DNA from: JAKZSU01 sp047517485
GTDB lineage: Bacteria > Pseudomonadota > Alphaproteobacteria > UBA7887
Assembly: GCA_047517485.1 (NCBI GenBank)
Contig: JAKZSU010000008.1
Location: forward strand, 1-17,131
Length of the DNA stretch: 17,131 nucleotides
Reading direction: 5' to 3'
Made by a program: the position numbers and the translations under genes. The notes beneath the pieces are model-generated. The model worked only from the letters and a program-made list of their open reading frames with translations. It did not search any database and was not told the DNA's origin. Shown piece after piece: positions 1 to 10,539 of this stretch (positions are counted from its first letter, which is position 1; the number at the start of each line of letters is the position of its first letter).

Positions 1-1
1 G

Positions 2-205
2 CGATTCCCGTCTCCAAATCAGGTAGATATGGAGCGGGGCCCGTTTTGGCGCGCCGGTTTACTGCCGGAGTCGCCGTGGGAAGCGCATCCTGTTACCATC
101 ATCGCCAACCTGGGAGAGCCAATTGGGGAATCCCGGTTAAAGGATCTGTATTCCGAATATGAGAAGTGGGAGAAAGGTCTGTTTGATGGGACGCATTCGT
201 GGTGA
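2..205 (+). CDS. 3' end of an unrecognised protein (partial, cut by window edge)
   Basis: Frame 2 is open from the window edge to a TGA at 203-205 and encodes about 67 residues. The composition is that of a real soluble protein: rich in Trp, Tyr, Glu and Lys, with a charged, probably helical tail (SRLKDLYSEYEKWEKGLFDG) ending in HSW. The family is not recognised. The spacing of Trp and acidic residues near the end is faintly like the C-terminus of some sulfatases, but this is not enough for a name. An internal ATG at 29, with AGG a few bases before it, could instead start a 58-residue ORF. The gene ends 155 bp before the RTX gene on the same strand, so the two could belong to one unit. Codon use looks less GC-rich than in the TCA genes. 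Confidence 0.42.
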   Translation, partial: RFPSPNQVDMERGPFWRAGLLPESPWEAHPVTIIANLGEPIGESRLKDLYSEYEKWEKGLFDGTHSW

Positions 206-360
206 TGGTGTCAACGCCGCCGCGCCGGGGCTTCGATACCGCGCACCGGAAGGAGCGGCGGCGAAGGCGGAAGAGGATCGATTTCCGACGCTTGTAGGTC
301 GAGAATCTTCGGGTGCCAAGTTCGAGATTGGCGCGTTCGGGTCGGGCTAGGGAGATGAAA

Positions 361-3300
361 ATGTACCGTGCACCTATATTCGCCGTGGTCGCGCTGGCGC
401 TAGCGTTTTCGGCCGTGCCTGCTCCAAGCCAAGTTGCCACCGCCGCGGTGAACGACCCGGTCAGACCAAATAGAGGCTGCTTCGATGACTGGAGCGGGTG
501 CTTCCAAAGAGCTGCGTCGTCCTGGGCCCCTACGTTTATAAAAAATGTCAACTTGGCTATAGCGAAGGCCATCACCTGGGGGTCACCGTTGCTCATCGAC
601 CTCGATAACGACGGCAAGATTGGCATCACTAATCTGGACGACGACCCGGAGAGTTTTTTCGATATCGATGAGGACGGATTTGCCGAGCAGATTGCCTGGA
701 TCGGTCCTGATGACGGCCTGTTGGCCCGCGACCTGAACGGCAAAGGGCGCATTGACGACGCGAACGAGCTATTCGGGTCAACCGAGGAAGACGGTTTCAC
801 CCAATTGGCGAGGCTCGATGCCAATGATGACGGTGTCGTCGATCAATCGGATCCCGACTTCGCGACTCTGCTGGTCTGGCGGGACATCGCCGGTGACGGC
901 ATCAGCGCGCCCGAGGAACTACACGCGCTGAGCGCGTTCTCGATTTCGGCGCTTCATGTCGAGGCGTTGGAAGTCAATCAGGCCAACGCGGGTAATCGGG
1001 TATCCCATATCGGCGCTTTCGTGGTGACCGAAAACGGCCGGGACGAACGCCGAGCCGTGCACGACGTCTGGTTTCGTTACTCGAACATGAACACCCGCTA
1101 TAGCCGGGATTACGATCTCGATGACCGCGTCACATCGCTTCCCGATCTCAGGGGATATGGAGTTCTTCCCAACCTCGGGATCGCGATGAGCCTCGATCGA
1201 GAGGGTGCGGCCGACCTGCTCGATCAAGTCGATCGATTGGCGGCGCTAAATTTCGAGGCCGTGTTCGAGAAGGACGGACGGGCAACGGAACTGGTGCGCC
1301 AGATCCTGTTCGCCTGGGCGGAGGTAGACGATCTGACGCCGGATAGCCGTGGGCGCTTTGTCGATGCGCGGGAGATAACATTTCTCGAAAGGCTCACCGA
1401 CCAGGAATATCGCCAGCGCGAGGTGCACCCCAATCCCTTTACCCGCGCCGGCGAATTTTTGAGCGATATCTTCGAGTATGTTTACGATCGCTACAACGCA
1501 CGCTTGCTCGCTCAGGTGATCGGCGAGGACCTCTTCCGCTTCGAAGACGGGTACACCCTCCGCCCCGGCGCAACACCAGGACTGCAATCCGCTTATGATC
1601 TTGCGACGGATGATTTCCCGGGCATCGTGGGGTTGAAGCCCTCGGGAATTGAGGCACTCGAAGTCATTGCGACGGAAGCCGGTGATCCAGATTACGTCTG
1701 GGACATCGTTCTTCGGGTGATCGAGTTCAGTGTTGGCCTCAATGCCCTGCCTGTCGAGGACTTGACACTCCTTTCGCAATCCCTGGAGGCCTCCGGTGCC
1801 TCTCCGCTGGCGGCGCGGACCTCGGCCTTACAAGCAAACCGGCAGGGACTGGGGGATGCCGTCGAACGTCGAGAGAGGCGGACACAGTTAACGGATTTCG
1901 ATAGAGACGGCTATTTGGTGGGCACAGACGGGAATGACATTCTCGTGGGCGACAACGGCGACGAGGTCTTCGATGGCGGGGATGGCGACGACGAGATTCG
2001 CGGTATGGCCGGCGACGACCATTTGAGCGGCCAAGGGGGTAGCGACTACCTGCTGGGTAGTCTGGGAAACGACGTCTATTTCTTCGAGCTTGGGGACGGT
2101 ATCGACGTGATCAATGACGGCATTGACAACAAAGGACGCGACATCCTGAGGTTTGGCGCCGGCATCGCGTTGAGCGACCTGATCTTCGAAAGCCGGGGCA
2201 ATAAGGATTTGATGATCACCTTGCGCGATAATCCGTCGGATGCCGTTCTGATCGAGAATCAATTTAATGGGCCGTCGCGATTGGAGGTCTTGCGTTTCGC
2301 CGACGGGAGCGAGGATTCTCTGGTTGACCGCCGCTATGCGCTGATTGGCACGGCGCAGGCCGACAAACTGACCGGTATCGCGATCGGTGGCAGCCCGGAC
2401 GACATCATATCGGGCCTCGCCGGAAACGACACGATCAATGGTGGGTTGGGCAACGATGAGCTCGACGGCGGCGACGGCGATGATCGGATTCTCGGCGGGC
2501 GCGGCGACGACGTTCTTGTCGGCGGTCCAGGCAACGATGCCTTGCGAGGTGGCGCCGGAAACGACGTGCTCGACGGTGGTCCCGGCGACGACATCCTCGA
2601 TGCCGGGTTGGGGGACGACCTGTTCTTTTACGAGAGCGGCGATGATCGGTTTGTCGATTCAAGGGGTTTGGACCGCCTGGTTATCGAGAATACGCGGTCA
2701 ACGGATGTATCCTATCTGCGTGTCGGCAACGACCTGAAGATCGTGTTGCGGGACGGCGGTTCGCTGCTGCTCGTCAAGCATTTTTCCGGCGCGCGAATCG
2801 AGACCCTTGACTATATCGACGCGGATGTGAAGTCGTCGTCTGTCGAATTCACCAGCCAGGGAGGCGACGGGAACGATCGGCTACGCGGCAGCCCTGGGGA
2901 CGATATCCTGATTGGCGGCGGCGGGGACGACAGGCTAGGGAGCGGAGACGGAAACGACTCTCTAGACGGCGGGCATGGCAACGATGTTCTCGACAGCGGA
3001 AAAGGGGATGACGTGTTGAAGCCCGGACATGGAGATGATGTCGCGAAAGGCGGATCGGGAAATGATCGCTTCACCTATGCGTCGGGCCATGATCGTTACG
3101 CCGATCGAGCGGGAGACTATGACGTCGTAGTTCTGTCCGCTCACTACAGACCGGAGCAGGTGACGCTGCTGAGACGAGTCGACGATCTGAGAGACCTGAA
3201 GCTCGAAATTAACCAGGCCAATTCGGTGACCTTGATTGGACATTTCACGACGAACGACGCTTTCGAGGAAATTGTCTTCGAAGCGACCGGCGACACGATA

Positions 3301-3750
3301 GATTTGAAAACCCTGCGGCCGACAACGATGGGGAGCGCCGGCGACGATGTCCTACACGGTGTCAAGCGAGGCGCCAACCTTGAAGACAAGCTCTTCGGTT
3401 TGGCTGGCAACGACCGAATACTCGCCGGAAATGGCGACGACTGGCTGGCGGGCGGTGCCGGTAACGATCGTCTTGAAGGCGGTGCTGGCGCGGATGTTTA
3501 CTTTTATGCCATCGGCGACGGCGACGACATCATTGTCGATACCGGCGGCAACGATGTCATACGATTTGACGAAGGTATCGTCAGTGAAGACTCGGTATTT
3601 ACCGAGGAGGAACGCGATCTCATCATCGGCTTACCCGCGCACGGCAACAGCCGCCTGATACTCATGGGACATCTCGGAAAGGCCACCAAGCAGATCGAAT
3701 CCTTAGAGTTCGCCGATGGCTCGATCGAATATCTCGTGAACCCAAATTGA
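361..3750 (+). CDS. RTX-type (hemolysin-type) calcium-binding protein with N-terminal signal peptide
   Basis: The product has 1129 residues from the ATG at 361. This start was chosen because AGGGAG (349-354) lies 6 nt upstream; the ATG at 355 is too close to that site, and a GTG at 313 would put a charged tail before the signal. Residues 1-28 look like a Sec signal peptide: short n-region with one Arg, Ala/Val/Leu core at 8-21, possible cleavage after VATA (28). Residues 75-250 carry EF-hand-like Asp-rich loops (D80-LDNDG, then DIDEDG, and D153-ANDDG) typical of large secreted RTX proteins. The stretch 260-520 has no recognised domain. Residues 521-1129 hold four blocks of G-G-x-G-x-D nonapeptides. 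Blocks 1 and 4 are followed by clear hemolysin-type calcium-binding-related domains (VYFFELGDGIDVIND and VYFYAIGDGDDII types), while blocks 2 and 3 are followed by divergent versions. RTX repeats bind calcium and fold outside the cell; the function here is unknown, with adhesin, S-layer-like protein or enzyme scaffold all possible. No type I secretion genes lie nearby. Codon use is more AT-tolerant than in the TCA genes. Confidence 0.85.
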   Translation: MYRAPIFAVVALALAFSAVPAPSQVATAAVNDPVRPNRGCFDDWSGCFQRAASSWAPTFIKNVNLAIAKAITWGSPLLIDLDNDGKIGITNLDDDPESFFDIDEDGFAEQIAWIGPDDGLLARDLNGKGRIDDANELFGSTEEDGFTQLARLDANDDGVVDQSDPDFATLLVWRDIAGDGISAPEELHALSAFSISALHVEALEVNQANAGNRVSHIGAFVVTENGRDERRAVHDVWFRYSNMNTRYSRDYDLDDRVTSLPDLRGYGVLPNLGIAMSLDREGAADLLDQVDRLAALNFEAVFEKDGRATELVRQILFAWAEVDDLTPDSRGRFVDAREITFLERLTDQEYRQREVHPNPFTRAGEFLSDIFEYVYDRYNARLLAQVIGEDLFRFEDGYTLRPGATPGLQSAYDLATDDFPGIVGLKPSGIEALEVIATEAGDPDYVWDIVLRVIEFSVGLNALPVEDLTLLSQSLEASGASPLAARTSALQANRQGLGDAVERRERRTQLTDFDRDGYLVGTDGNDILVGDNGDEVFDGGDGDDEIRGMAGDDHLSGQGGSDYLLGSLGNDVYFFELGDGIDVINDGIDNKGRDILRFGAGIALSDLIFESRGNKDLMITLRDNPSDAVLIENQFNGPSRLEVLRFADGSEDSLVDRRYALIGTAQADKLTGIAIGGSPDDIISGLAGNDTINGGLGNDELDGGDGDDRILGGRGDDVLVGGPGNDALRGGAGNDVLDGGPGDDILDAGLGDDLFFYESGDDRFVDSRGLDRLVIENTRSTDVSYLRVGNDLKIVLRDGGSLLLVKHFSGARIETLDYIDADVKSSSVEFTSQGGDGNDRLRGSPGDDILIGGGGDDRLGSGDGNDSLDGGHGNDVLDSGKGDDVLKPGHGDDVAKGGSGNDRFTYASGHDRYADRAGDYDVVVLSAHYRPEQVTLLRRVDDLRDLKLEINQANSVTLIGHFTTNDAFEEIVFEATGDTIDLKTLRPTTMGSAGDDVLHGVKRGANLEDKLFGLAGNDRILAGNGDDWLAGGAGNDRLEGGAGADVYFYAIGDGDDIIVDTGGNDVIRFDEGIVSEDSVFTEEERDLIIGLPAHGNSRLILMGHLGKATKQIESLEFADGSIEYLVNPN
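1921..3525 (+). repeat. Four RTX nonapeptide repeat blocks within the calcium-binding protein
   Basis: Protein-level G-G-x-G-x-D-x-hydrophobic-x repeats occur in four clusters: about 1921-2090 (residues 521-577), 2344-2640 (662-760, the longest run, with about nine units), 2863-3090 (835-910) and 3331-3525 (991-1055). At DNA level they recur as gg(c/t)aacgacg-like 27-bp units that are too diverged to be a recent tandem expansion. The spacer domains between blocks are about 70-100 residues long. Confidence 0.85.
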
Positions 3751-3810
3751 ATACGGTGAAATATCGCCCCATCGGACCGGTTAATACCAGTTTGGCATAA
3801 CATCGCGCCC

Positions 3811-5223
3811 TCACATGTGAATCGCCTTGCCGAAGGCGGCGAGCGAGGCCGCTTCCAGCACCGCTTCGCTCAGCGTCGGATGGGCGTGGCAGGTGCGCGC
3901 GATATCCTCGGCGGAACCGCCGAATTCCATCGCCAACGCCGCTTCGGCGATCAGCGACCCGGCCTCGGTGCTCATGATGTGGACGCCGAGTATGCGATCG
4001 GTCGCGGCGTCGGTCAGCACCTTGGCGAGGCCGTCGGTGTGGCCGACTGTTTTCGCCCGGCTGTTGGCGGTGAACGGGAAGCTGCCTGATTTGTAGGCGA
4101 TGCCGGCGTCCCTGAGCTCGTCCTCGGTGCGCCCGACCCAGGCGACCTCGGGTTCGGTGTAGACCACCGCCGGGATCACCTCGTAGTTCACCATGCCGTG
4201 CTGACCGCCGATGATCTCGACCACCGCCGCCGCCTCGACCATCGCCTTGTGGGCGAGCATCGGTCCGGGGATGACATCGCCGATCGCGTAGACGTTCGCC
4301 AAATTGGTGCGGAACCGATCGTCGACCGTGATAAAGCCGTGACTATCGAGCGCCACGCCAGCGTCTTCGAGTCCCAACCCCTCGGTGAACGGCATACGGC
4401 CGACCGATACCAGCACCACGTCGGCGGTCATTTTCTCGGCTTCGCCGCCGGCCGCCGGCTCGAGCATCAGCGCGACGCCGCGCGCCGTCACCTTGGCCTC
4501 GGTCACCTTGGTCCCCAGTTTGAACGCAAAACCCTGCTTCTTCAGCAAGCGGCTGTAATTTTTTGCGAGCTCGCTATCCATCGTCGGGACTAGGCGGTCG
4601 AGGAACTCGACCACGGTGACCTCGCTGCCCAACCGTCGCCACACCGAGCCGAGCTCGAGCCCGATATAGCCGCCGCCGATCACCACCAGGCTTTTCGGCA
4701 CCTTGGCGAGCGCCAGCGCGCCGGTCGAGCTGACGATGCGCTTTTCATCGATCGGGACATTGGGGATATCGGCGGGGACCGAGCCGGTGGCGATGATGAT
4801 GTTTTTCGCCTTCACCGCGGCACGACCGCCGTCATTGAGCGCGACCGCGATGCCGTCGCCGCCGGTCAAGGTCCCCTTGCCGAACAAATGATCGATTTTG
4901 TTCTTCTTGAACAGAAACCCAATACCGGCGGTGAAGGTGTCGATCACCTTGGTCTTGTTGGCCATCATCGCCTTCAGATCGAGCTCGAGCTTGCCGATCT
5001 TGATGCCATGCTCGGCAAACCCGTGGCCCGCTTCGTGATAACGATCGGACCAATGCAGCAACGTCTTCGATGGGATACAGCCGACATTGAGGCAGGTGCC
5101 GCCGAGCGTCTCGCGGCTCTCGATACACACCGTGCGCATGCCGGCCTGGGCGGCGACGATCGCCGCGACATAGCCGCCTGGGCCGCCGCCGATTACGGCA
5201 ACGTCGTAGGTCTCTTCCGCCAT
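3811..5223 (-). CDS. lpd: Dihydrolipoyl dehydrogenase (E3 of 2-oxoglutarate dehydrogenase)
   Basis: This FAD- and NAD-dependent flavoprotein re-oxidises the dihydrolipoyl group on SucB. It has 470 residues, the usual family length. The FAD-binding GGGPGG is at 12-17, the redox-active disulfide is C44/C49 in GGTCLNVGCIPSK, a second Rossmann motif (VVIGGGYIGLELG) binds NAD, and the C-terminal catalytic pair is H448/E453 in HAHPTLSE. All key residues are present. It is the last gene of the sucAB-lpd series and is separated from sucB by 289 bp, almost all of it the palindromic element. A G-rich run just upstream of the ATG can act as ribosome binding site and lies outside that element. It may also serve other 2-oxo acid dehydrogenases, as E3 often does. 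It converges on the RTX gene with 60 bp between the stops, and no convincing terminator hairpin is visible there. Confidence 0.97.
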   Translation of the reverse strand: MAEETYDVAVIGGGPGGYVAAIVAAQAGMRTVCIESRETLGGTCLNVGCIPSKTLLHWSDRYHEAGHGFAEHGIKIGKLELDLKAMMANKTKVIDTFTAGIGFLFKKNKIDHLFGKGTLTGGDGIAVALNDGGRAAVKAKNIIIATGSVPADIPNVPIDEKRIVSSTGALALAKVPKSLVVIGGGYIGLELGSVWRRLGSEVTVVEFLDRLVPTMDSELAKNYSRLLKKQGFAFKLGTKVTEAKVTARGVALMLEPAAGGEAEKMTADVVLVSVGRMPFTEGLGLEDAGVALDSHGFITVDDRFRTNLANVYAIGDVIPGPMLAHKAMVEAAAVVEIIGGQHGMVNYEVIPAVVYTEPEVAWVGRTEDELRDAGIAYKSGSFPFTANSRAKTVGHTDGLAKVLTDAATDRILGVHIMSTEAGSLIAEAALAMEFGGSAEDIARTCHAHPTLSEAVLEAASLAAFGKAIHM

Positions 5224-5246
5224 GATACGCCCCCCGCGGCGTTTTA

Positions 5247-5508
5247 GAGTCTATCCGGGCTTAATTGGAGCGGTTTGACCGCGCTCCCGCGGCCCCTGGC
5301 TAGGCGCGCGGTGCTGCGCGATGTGTGTGCGCACGCTAAGCCGCGCAACGACGCCAGGGGCCGTGGGAGCGCGGCCTTCGGTGGGACACATTGGCTTTTC
5401 GCGTGCGTTGCGACGCTCGGACGATGCACCACATCGCCCGACGCGCCGCGCCTACTCGAAATGCCAATGTGTCCCATCAAACCGCTCCAATAAAGCCCGG
5501 ATAGACTC
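5247..5508. mobile_element. Nested palindromic element with 32-bp inverted termini (MITE-like)
   Basis: Positions 5247-5278 and 5477-5508 are reverse complements at 31 of 32 bases (the mismatch is 5263/5492). Inside, two further inverted repeats fill nearly all remaining space: 5279-5300 with 5353-5374, and 5382-5395 with 5463-5476, the latter continuing past one mismatch as 5397-5401 with 5457-5461 and capped by an apical stem 5418-5426 with 5432-5440. The result is a three-armed or cruciform fold. The outer right end stops 4 bp beyond the sucB stop codon and the left end lies 23 bp before the lpd start, so it fills the gap precisely. It holds no credible gene. A small non-autonomous transposable or REP/BIME-like repeat is the likeliest identity. 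TTTAGA occurs at 5243-5248 and again at 5512-5517, which might reflect a target duplication but partly overlaps the terminus. The structure is seen directly; mobility is inferred. Confidence 0.72.
5279..5381. repeat. Inner hairpin element inserted in the left arm of the outer palindrome
   Basis: A 22-bp stem (5279-5300 with 5353-5374, 21 of 22 paired, the exception a G:T) begins on the base after the outer left repeat ends. A 6-bp inner stem (5306-5311 with 5341-5346) and a short tail ccttcgg (5375-5381) complete it. If these 103 bp are removed, the outer left arm becomes one 46-bp sequence (5247-5278 plus 5382-5395) that matches the right arm 5463-5508 at 45 of 46 bases. That is the expected mark of an insertion into a pre-existing palindrome. 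No clear target-site duplication is seen. Confidence 0.6.
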
Positions 5509-5512
5509 AAAT

Positions 5513-6754
5513 TTAGATGTCGAGCAAAATGCGTTGCGGATCCTCGATGCACTGCTTGATCCGCACCAGGAAGGTCACCGCTTCGCGGCCATCGATGATG
5601 CGATGGTCATAGCTCAAGGCGAGATACATCATCGGCCGCGCCTCGATCGCATCGCCGACCACCATCGGGCGTTTCTGTATCGCGTGCATGCCGAGGATCG
5701 CCGATTGCGGCGCGTTGAGGATCGGCGTCGACAGCAGCGAGCCGAATATACCGCCGTTGGAAATCGTGAACGTGCCGCCGGTCATGTCGGCGAGGCTGAG
5801 CTTGCCTTCGCGCGCCTTGACGCCGAACTCACTGATCGTGCCCTCGACCTGGGCGAAGCTCATCGCGTCGGCATCGCGCAGCACCGGCACCACCAACCCG
5901 CTCGGCGCGCCGACCGCGACGCCGATATTGAAATAGTCCTTGTAGATGATATCGGTGCCGTCGATTTCCGCGTTGACCGCCGGCTGCTCACGCAGCGCGA
6001 CCGCGGCGGCTTTGACGAAAAACGACATGAAGCCGAGCTTGATGCCGTACTTCTTCTCGAAACTCTCTTTGTATTGCGCGCGGACCGCCATCACGTTGGT
6101 CATGTCGACCTCGTTGAAGGTGGTCAGCATCGCCGCCGTGTTCTGCGCCGCCTTGAGCCGCTCGGCGATGCGCTTGCGCATCCGGCTCATCGGCTCGCGA
6201 CGCTCGCGCTCGCCAGCCGCGGGCGCTTCCATCGGCACCGCCGCCGCCGGCGCCGGGGTCGGCTGCGGGCTTGGCGTAGCAGCGGCCGGCACGCCGCCTT
6301 CGATCACCGCCAGTAAATCGCCTTTGGTCACCCGACCTTTCTTGCCGGTCCCGTTGATCTTGGCCGGATCGATGCCGGTGTCAGCGGCGAGCTTGCGCAC
6401 CGCCGGCGACTGCGGTGCCGCGGTAGTGGCGGCGACTGGTGCCGGATCGGCGGCGCCGTTGGCGGCTTTGGCCTCAGGCGCGGCTTCGGCTTTAGGTTCG
6501 GCGGCGGCCGGCGCTTCGCCTTCCTCGATCCGTCCGAGCACCGCGCCGACATCGACATTCTCGTCGACGCCGACCAGGATTTCGCTCAACACCCCGGAAG
6601 TCTCGGCGGTGACCTCGAGATTGACCTTGTCGGTCTCGAGTTCGACGATGACTTCGTCCTGGGTCACCCCGTCACCGGCGGATTTGAACCATTTGGCGAC
6701 AATCGCCTCGGTCACCGACTCACCAAGTGTGGGAACAATAATTTCGATACTCAT
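5513..6754 (-). CDS. sucB: Dihydrolipoyllysine succinyltransferase (E2 of 2-oxoglutarate dehydrogenase)
   Basis: This is the E2 core of the complex; it transfers the succinyl group from lipoyllysine to CoA. The product has 413 residues from the ATG at 6754, preceded by GAGGCGG; the frame stays open upstream into the end of sucA, but MSIEIIVPTLGES is the canonical E2 start. Domain order: one lipoyl domain (1-77, lipoylated K43 in ETDKV), an Ala/Pro/Glu linker, the peripheral subunit-binding domain (about 115-151, SPAVRKLAADTGIDPAKING), a second Ala/Pro linker, and the catalytic domain (about 185-413) with H384 and D388 in the HRIIDG motif. One lipoyl domain and the neighbouring sucA support succinyl- rather than acetyltransferase. 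It starts 47 bp after sucA, and its stop codon is 4 bp from the palindromic element. Confidence 0.96.
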   Translation of the reverse strand: MSIEIIVPTLGESVTEAIVAKWFKSAGDGVTQDEVIVELETDKVNLEVTAETSGVLSEILVGVDENVDVGAVLGRIEEGEAPAAAEPKAEAAPEAKAANGAADPAPVAATTAAPQSPAVRKLAADTGIDPAKINGTGKKGRVTKGDLLAVIEGGVPAAATPSPQPTPAPAAAVPMEAPAAGERERREPMSRMRKRIAERLKAAQNTAAMLTTFNEVDMTNVMAVRAQYKESFEKKYGIKLGFMSFFVKAAAVALREQPAVNAEIDGTDIIYKDYFNIGVAVGAPSGLVVPVLRDADAMSFAQVEGTISEFGVKAREGKLSLADMTGGTFTISNGGIFGSLLSTPILNAPQSAILGMHAIQKRPMVVGDAIEARPMMYLALSYDHRIIDGREAVTFLVRIKQCIEDPQRILLDI

Positions 6755-6801
6755 GACCGCCTCGCATTGCTGTCGTGATGAAGTTCGTGTGGACTCATTG
6801 G

Positions 6802-9585
<2,784 letters not shown>

Positions 9586-9663
9586 TTCCCGCCTCACCCT
9601 GTGGGTCCGGCCGTTGCCGGAATCAATACGGTTGCGCAGGGGGTCGGGATCGCCTGAACCGAA

Positions 9664-10539
9664 TTAGCCCTGCATGGCCTTTAACATGGTGCTGCCGAGG
9701 CTTGCGGGCGAGTCCGCAACCGTCACTCCAGCCGAGCGCAGCGCGTCCATCTTTTCCGCCGCGCCGCCCTTGCCGCCGGCGATAATCGCCCCGGCATGGC
9801 CCATCCGTCGGCCCGGCGGCGCGGTCACCCCGGCGATGAAGCCGACCACCGGCTTCTTGGTCGACGAGGATTTGAGAAACTCCGCCGCTTCCTCTTCCGC
9901 CGAACCGCCGATTTCACCGATCATGATGATCCCCTCGGTCGCCGGATCGCCGAGGAACATGTCCAGGCAATCGATGAAATTGGTGCCGTTGACCGGATCG
10001 CCGCCGATGCCGATACAGGTGGTCTGTCCGAGGCCGGCGGCGGTGGTCTGGTCGACCGCTTCGTAGGTCAAGGTGCCCGACCGCGAAACCACGCCGATCT
10101 TGCCGGCGCTGTGAATGTGGCCCGGCATGATGCCGATCTTGCATTCGCCCGGGGTGATCACACCGGGACAATTGGGCCCCACCAGGCGGGTCTCCGAGTC
10201 GGCGAGAACGCGTTTCACCCGCACCATGTCGGCCACCGGAATGCCCTCGGTAATACACACCGCGAGCGCGATTCCAGCATCGACGGCCTCGAGAATGGCG
10301 TCGGCCGCGAACGGCGGCGGCACATAGATCACCGAGGCATCGGCGCCGGTTTGCGCCACCGCGTCGTGCACGGTATCGAAGACCGGTAAATCGAGATGCT
10401 GCGTGCCGCCCTTGCCCGGGGTCACGCCACCGACCATGCGCGTGCCATAGGCGATCGCTTGCTCGGAATGAAAGGTTCCCTGTCTGCCGGTAAAGCCCTG
10501 ACAGATGACCTTGGTATCCGCGTTGACCAGAACCGACAT
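9664..10539 (-). CDS. sucD: Succinate-CoA ligase (succinyl-CoA synthetase), alpha subunit
   Basis: The alpha subunit binds CoA and carries the phosphohistidine that relays phosphate between succinyl phosphate and the nucleotide. It has 291 residues, the normal length. The N-terminal CoA-binding Rossmann fold starts with TKVICQGFTGRQGTFH, and the active-site histidine is H248 in RRMGHAGAI. The NCPGVITPGECKIGIMPG stretch is characteristic of the family. The ATG shares one base with the sucC stop (TGATG read on the minus strand), so translation of the two subunits is probably coupled to give equal amounts. Confidence 0.97.
   Translation of the reverse strand: MSVLVNADTKVICQGFTGRQGTFHSEQAIAYGTRMVGGVTPGKGGTQHLDLPVFDTVHDAVAQTGADASVIYVPPPFAADAILEAVDAGIALAVCITEGIPVADMVRVKRVLADSETRLVGPNCPGVITPGECKIGIMPGHIHSAGKIGVVSRSGTLTYEAVDQTTAAGLGQTTCIGIGGDPVNGTNFIDCLDMFLGDPATEGIIMIGEIGGSAEEEAAEFLKSSSTKKPVVGFIAGVTAPPGRRMGHAGAIIAGGKGGAAEKMDALRSAGVTVADSPASLGSTMLKAMQG

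Noticed and set aside
99..824. A 241-residue minus-strand open frame over the start of the RTX gene
   Set aside because: It overlaps the well-supported signal peptide and EF-hand region in antisense, is Ser/Arg-rich and has no motif.
1921..3525. Regular short DNA repeats that could suggest a CRISPR array or satellite
   Set aside because: The period is 27 bp in frame and encodes RTX nonapeptides; there are no constant repeats separated by unique spacers.
3811..3820. tcacatgtga palindrome at the lpd stop codon as a terminator
   Set aside because: Ten bases with no loop and no T-run on either strand; it cannot form a usable terminator hairpin.
5244..5552. A 102-residue minus-strand open frame across the sucB-lpd gap
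   Set aside because: It runs through both palindromes and into the sucB end; the coding pattern is explained by inverted repeats and there is no ribosome binding site or domain. It would probably be miscalled as a hypothetical protein.
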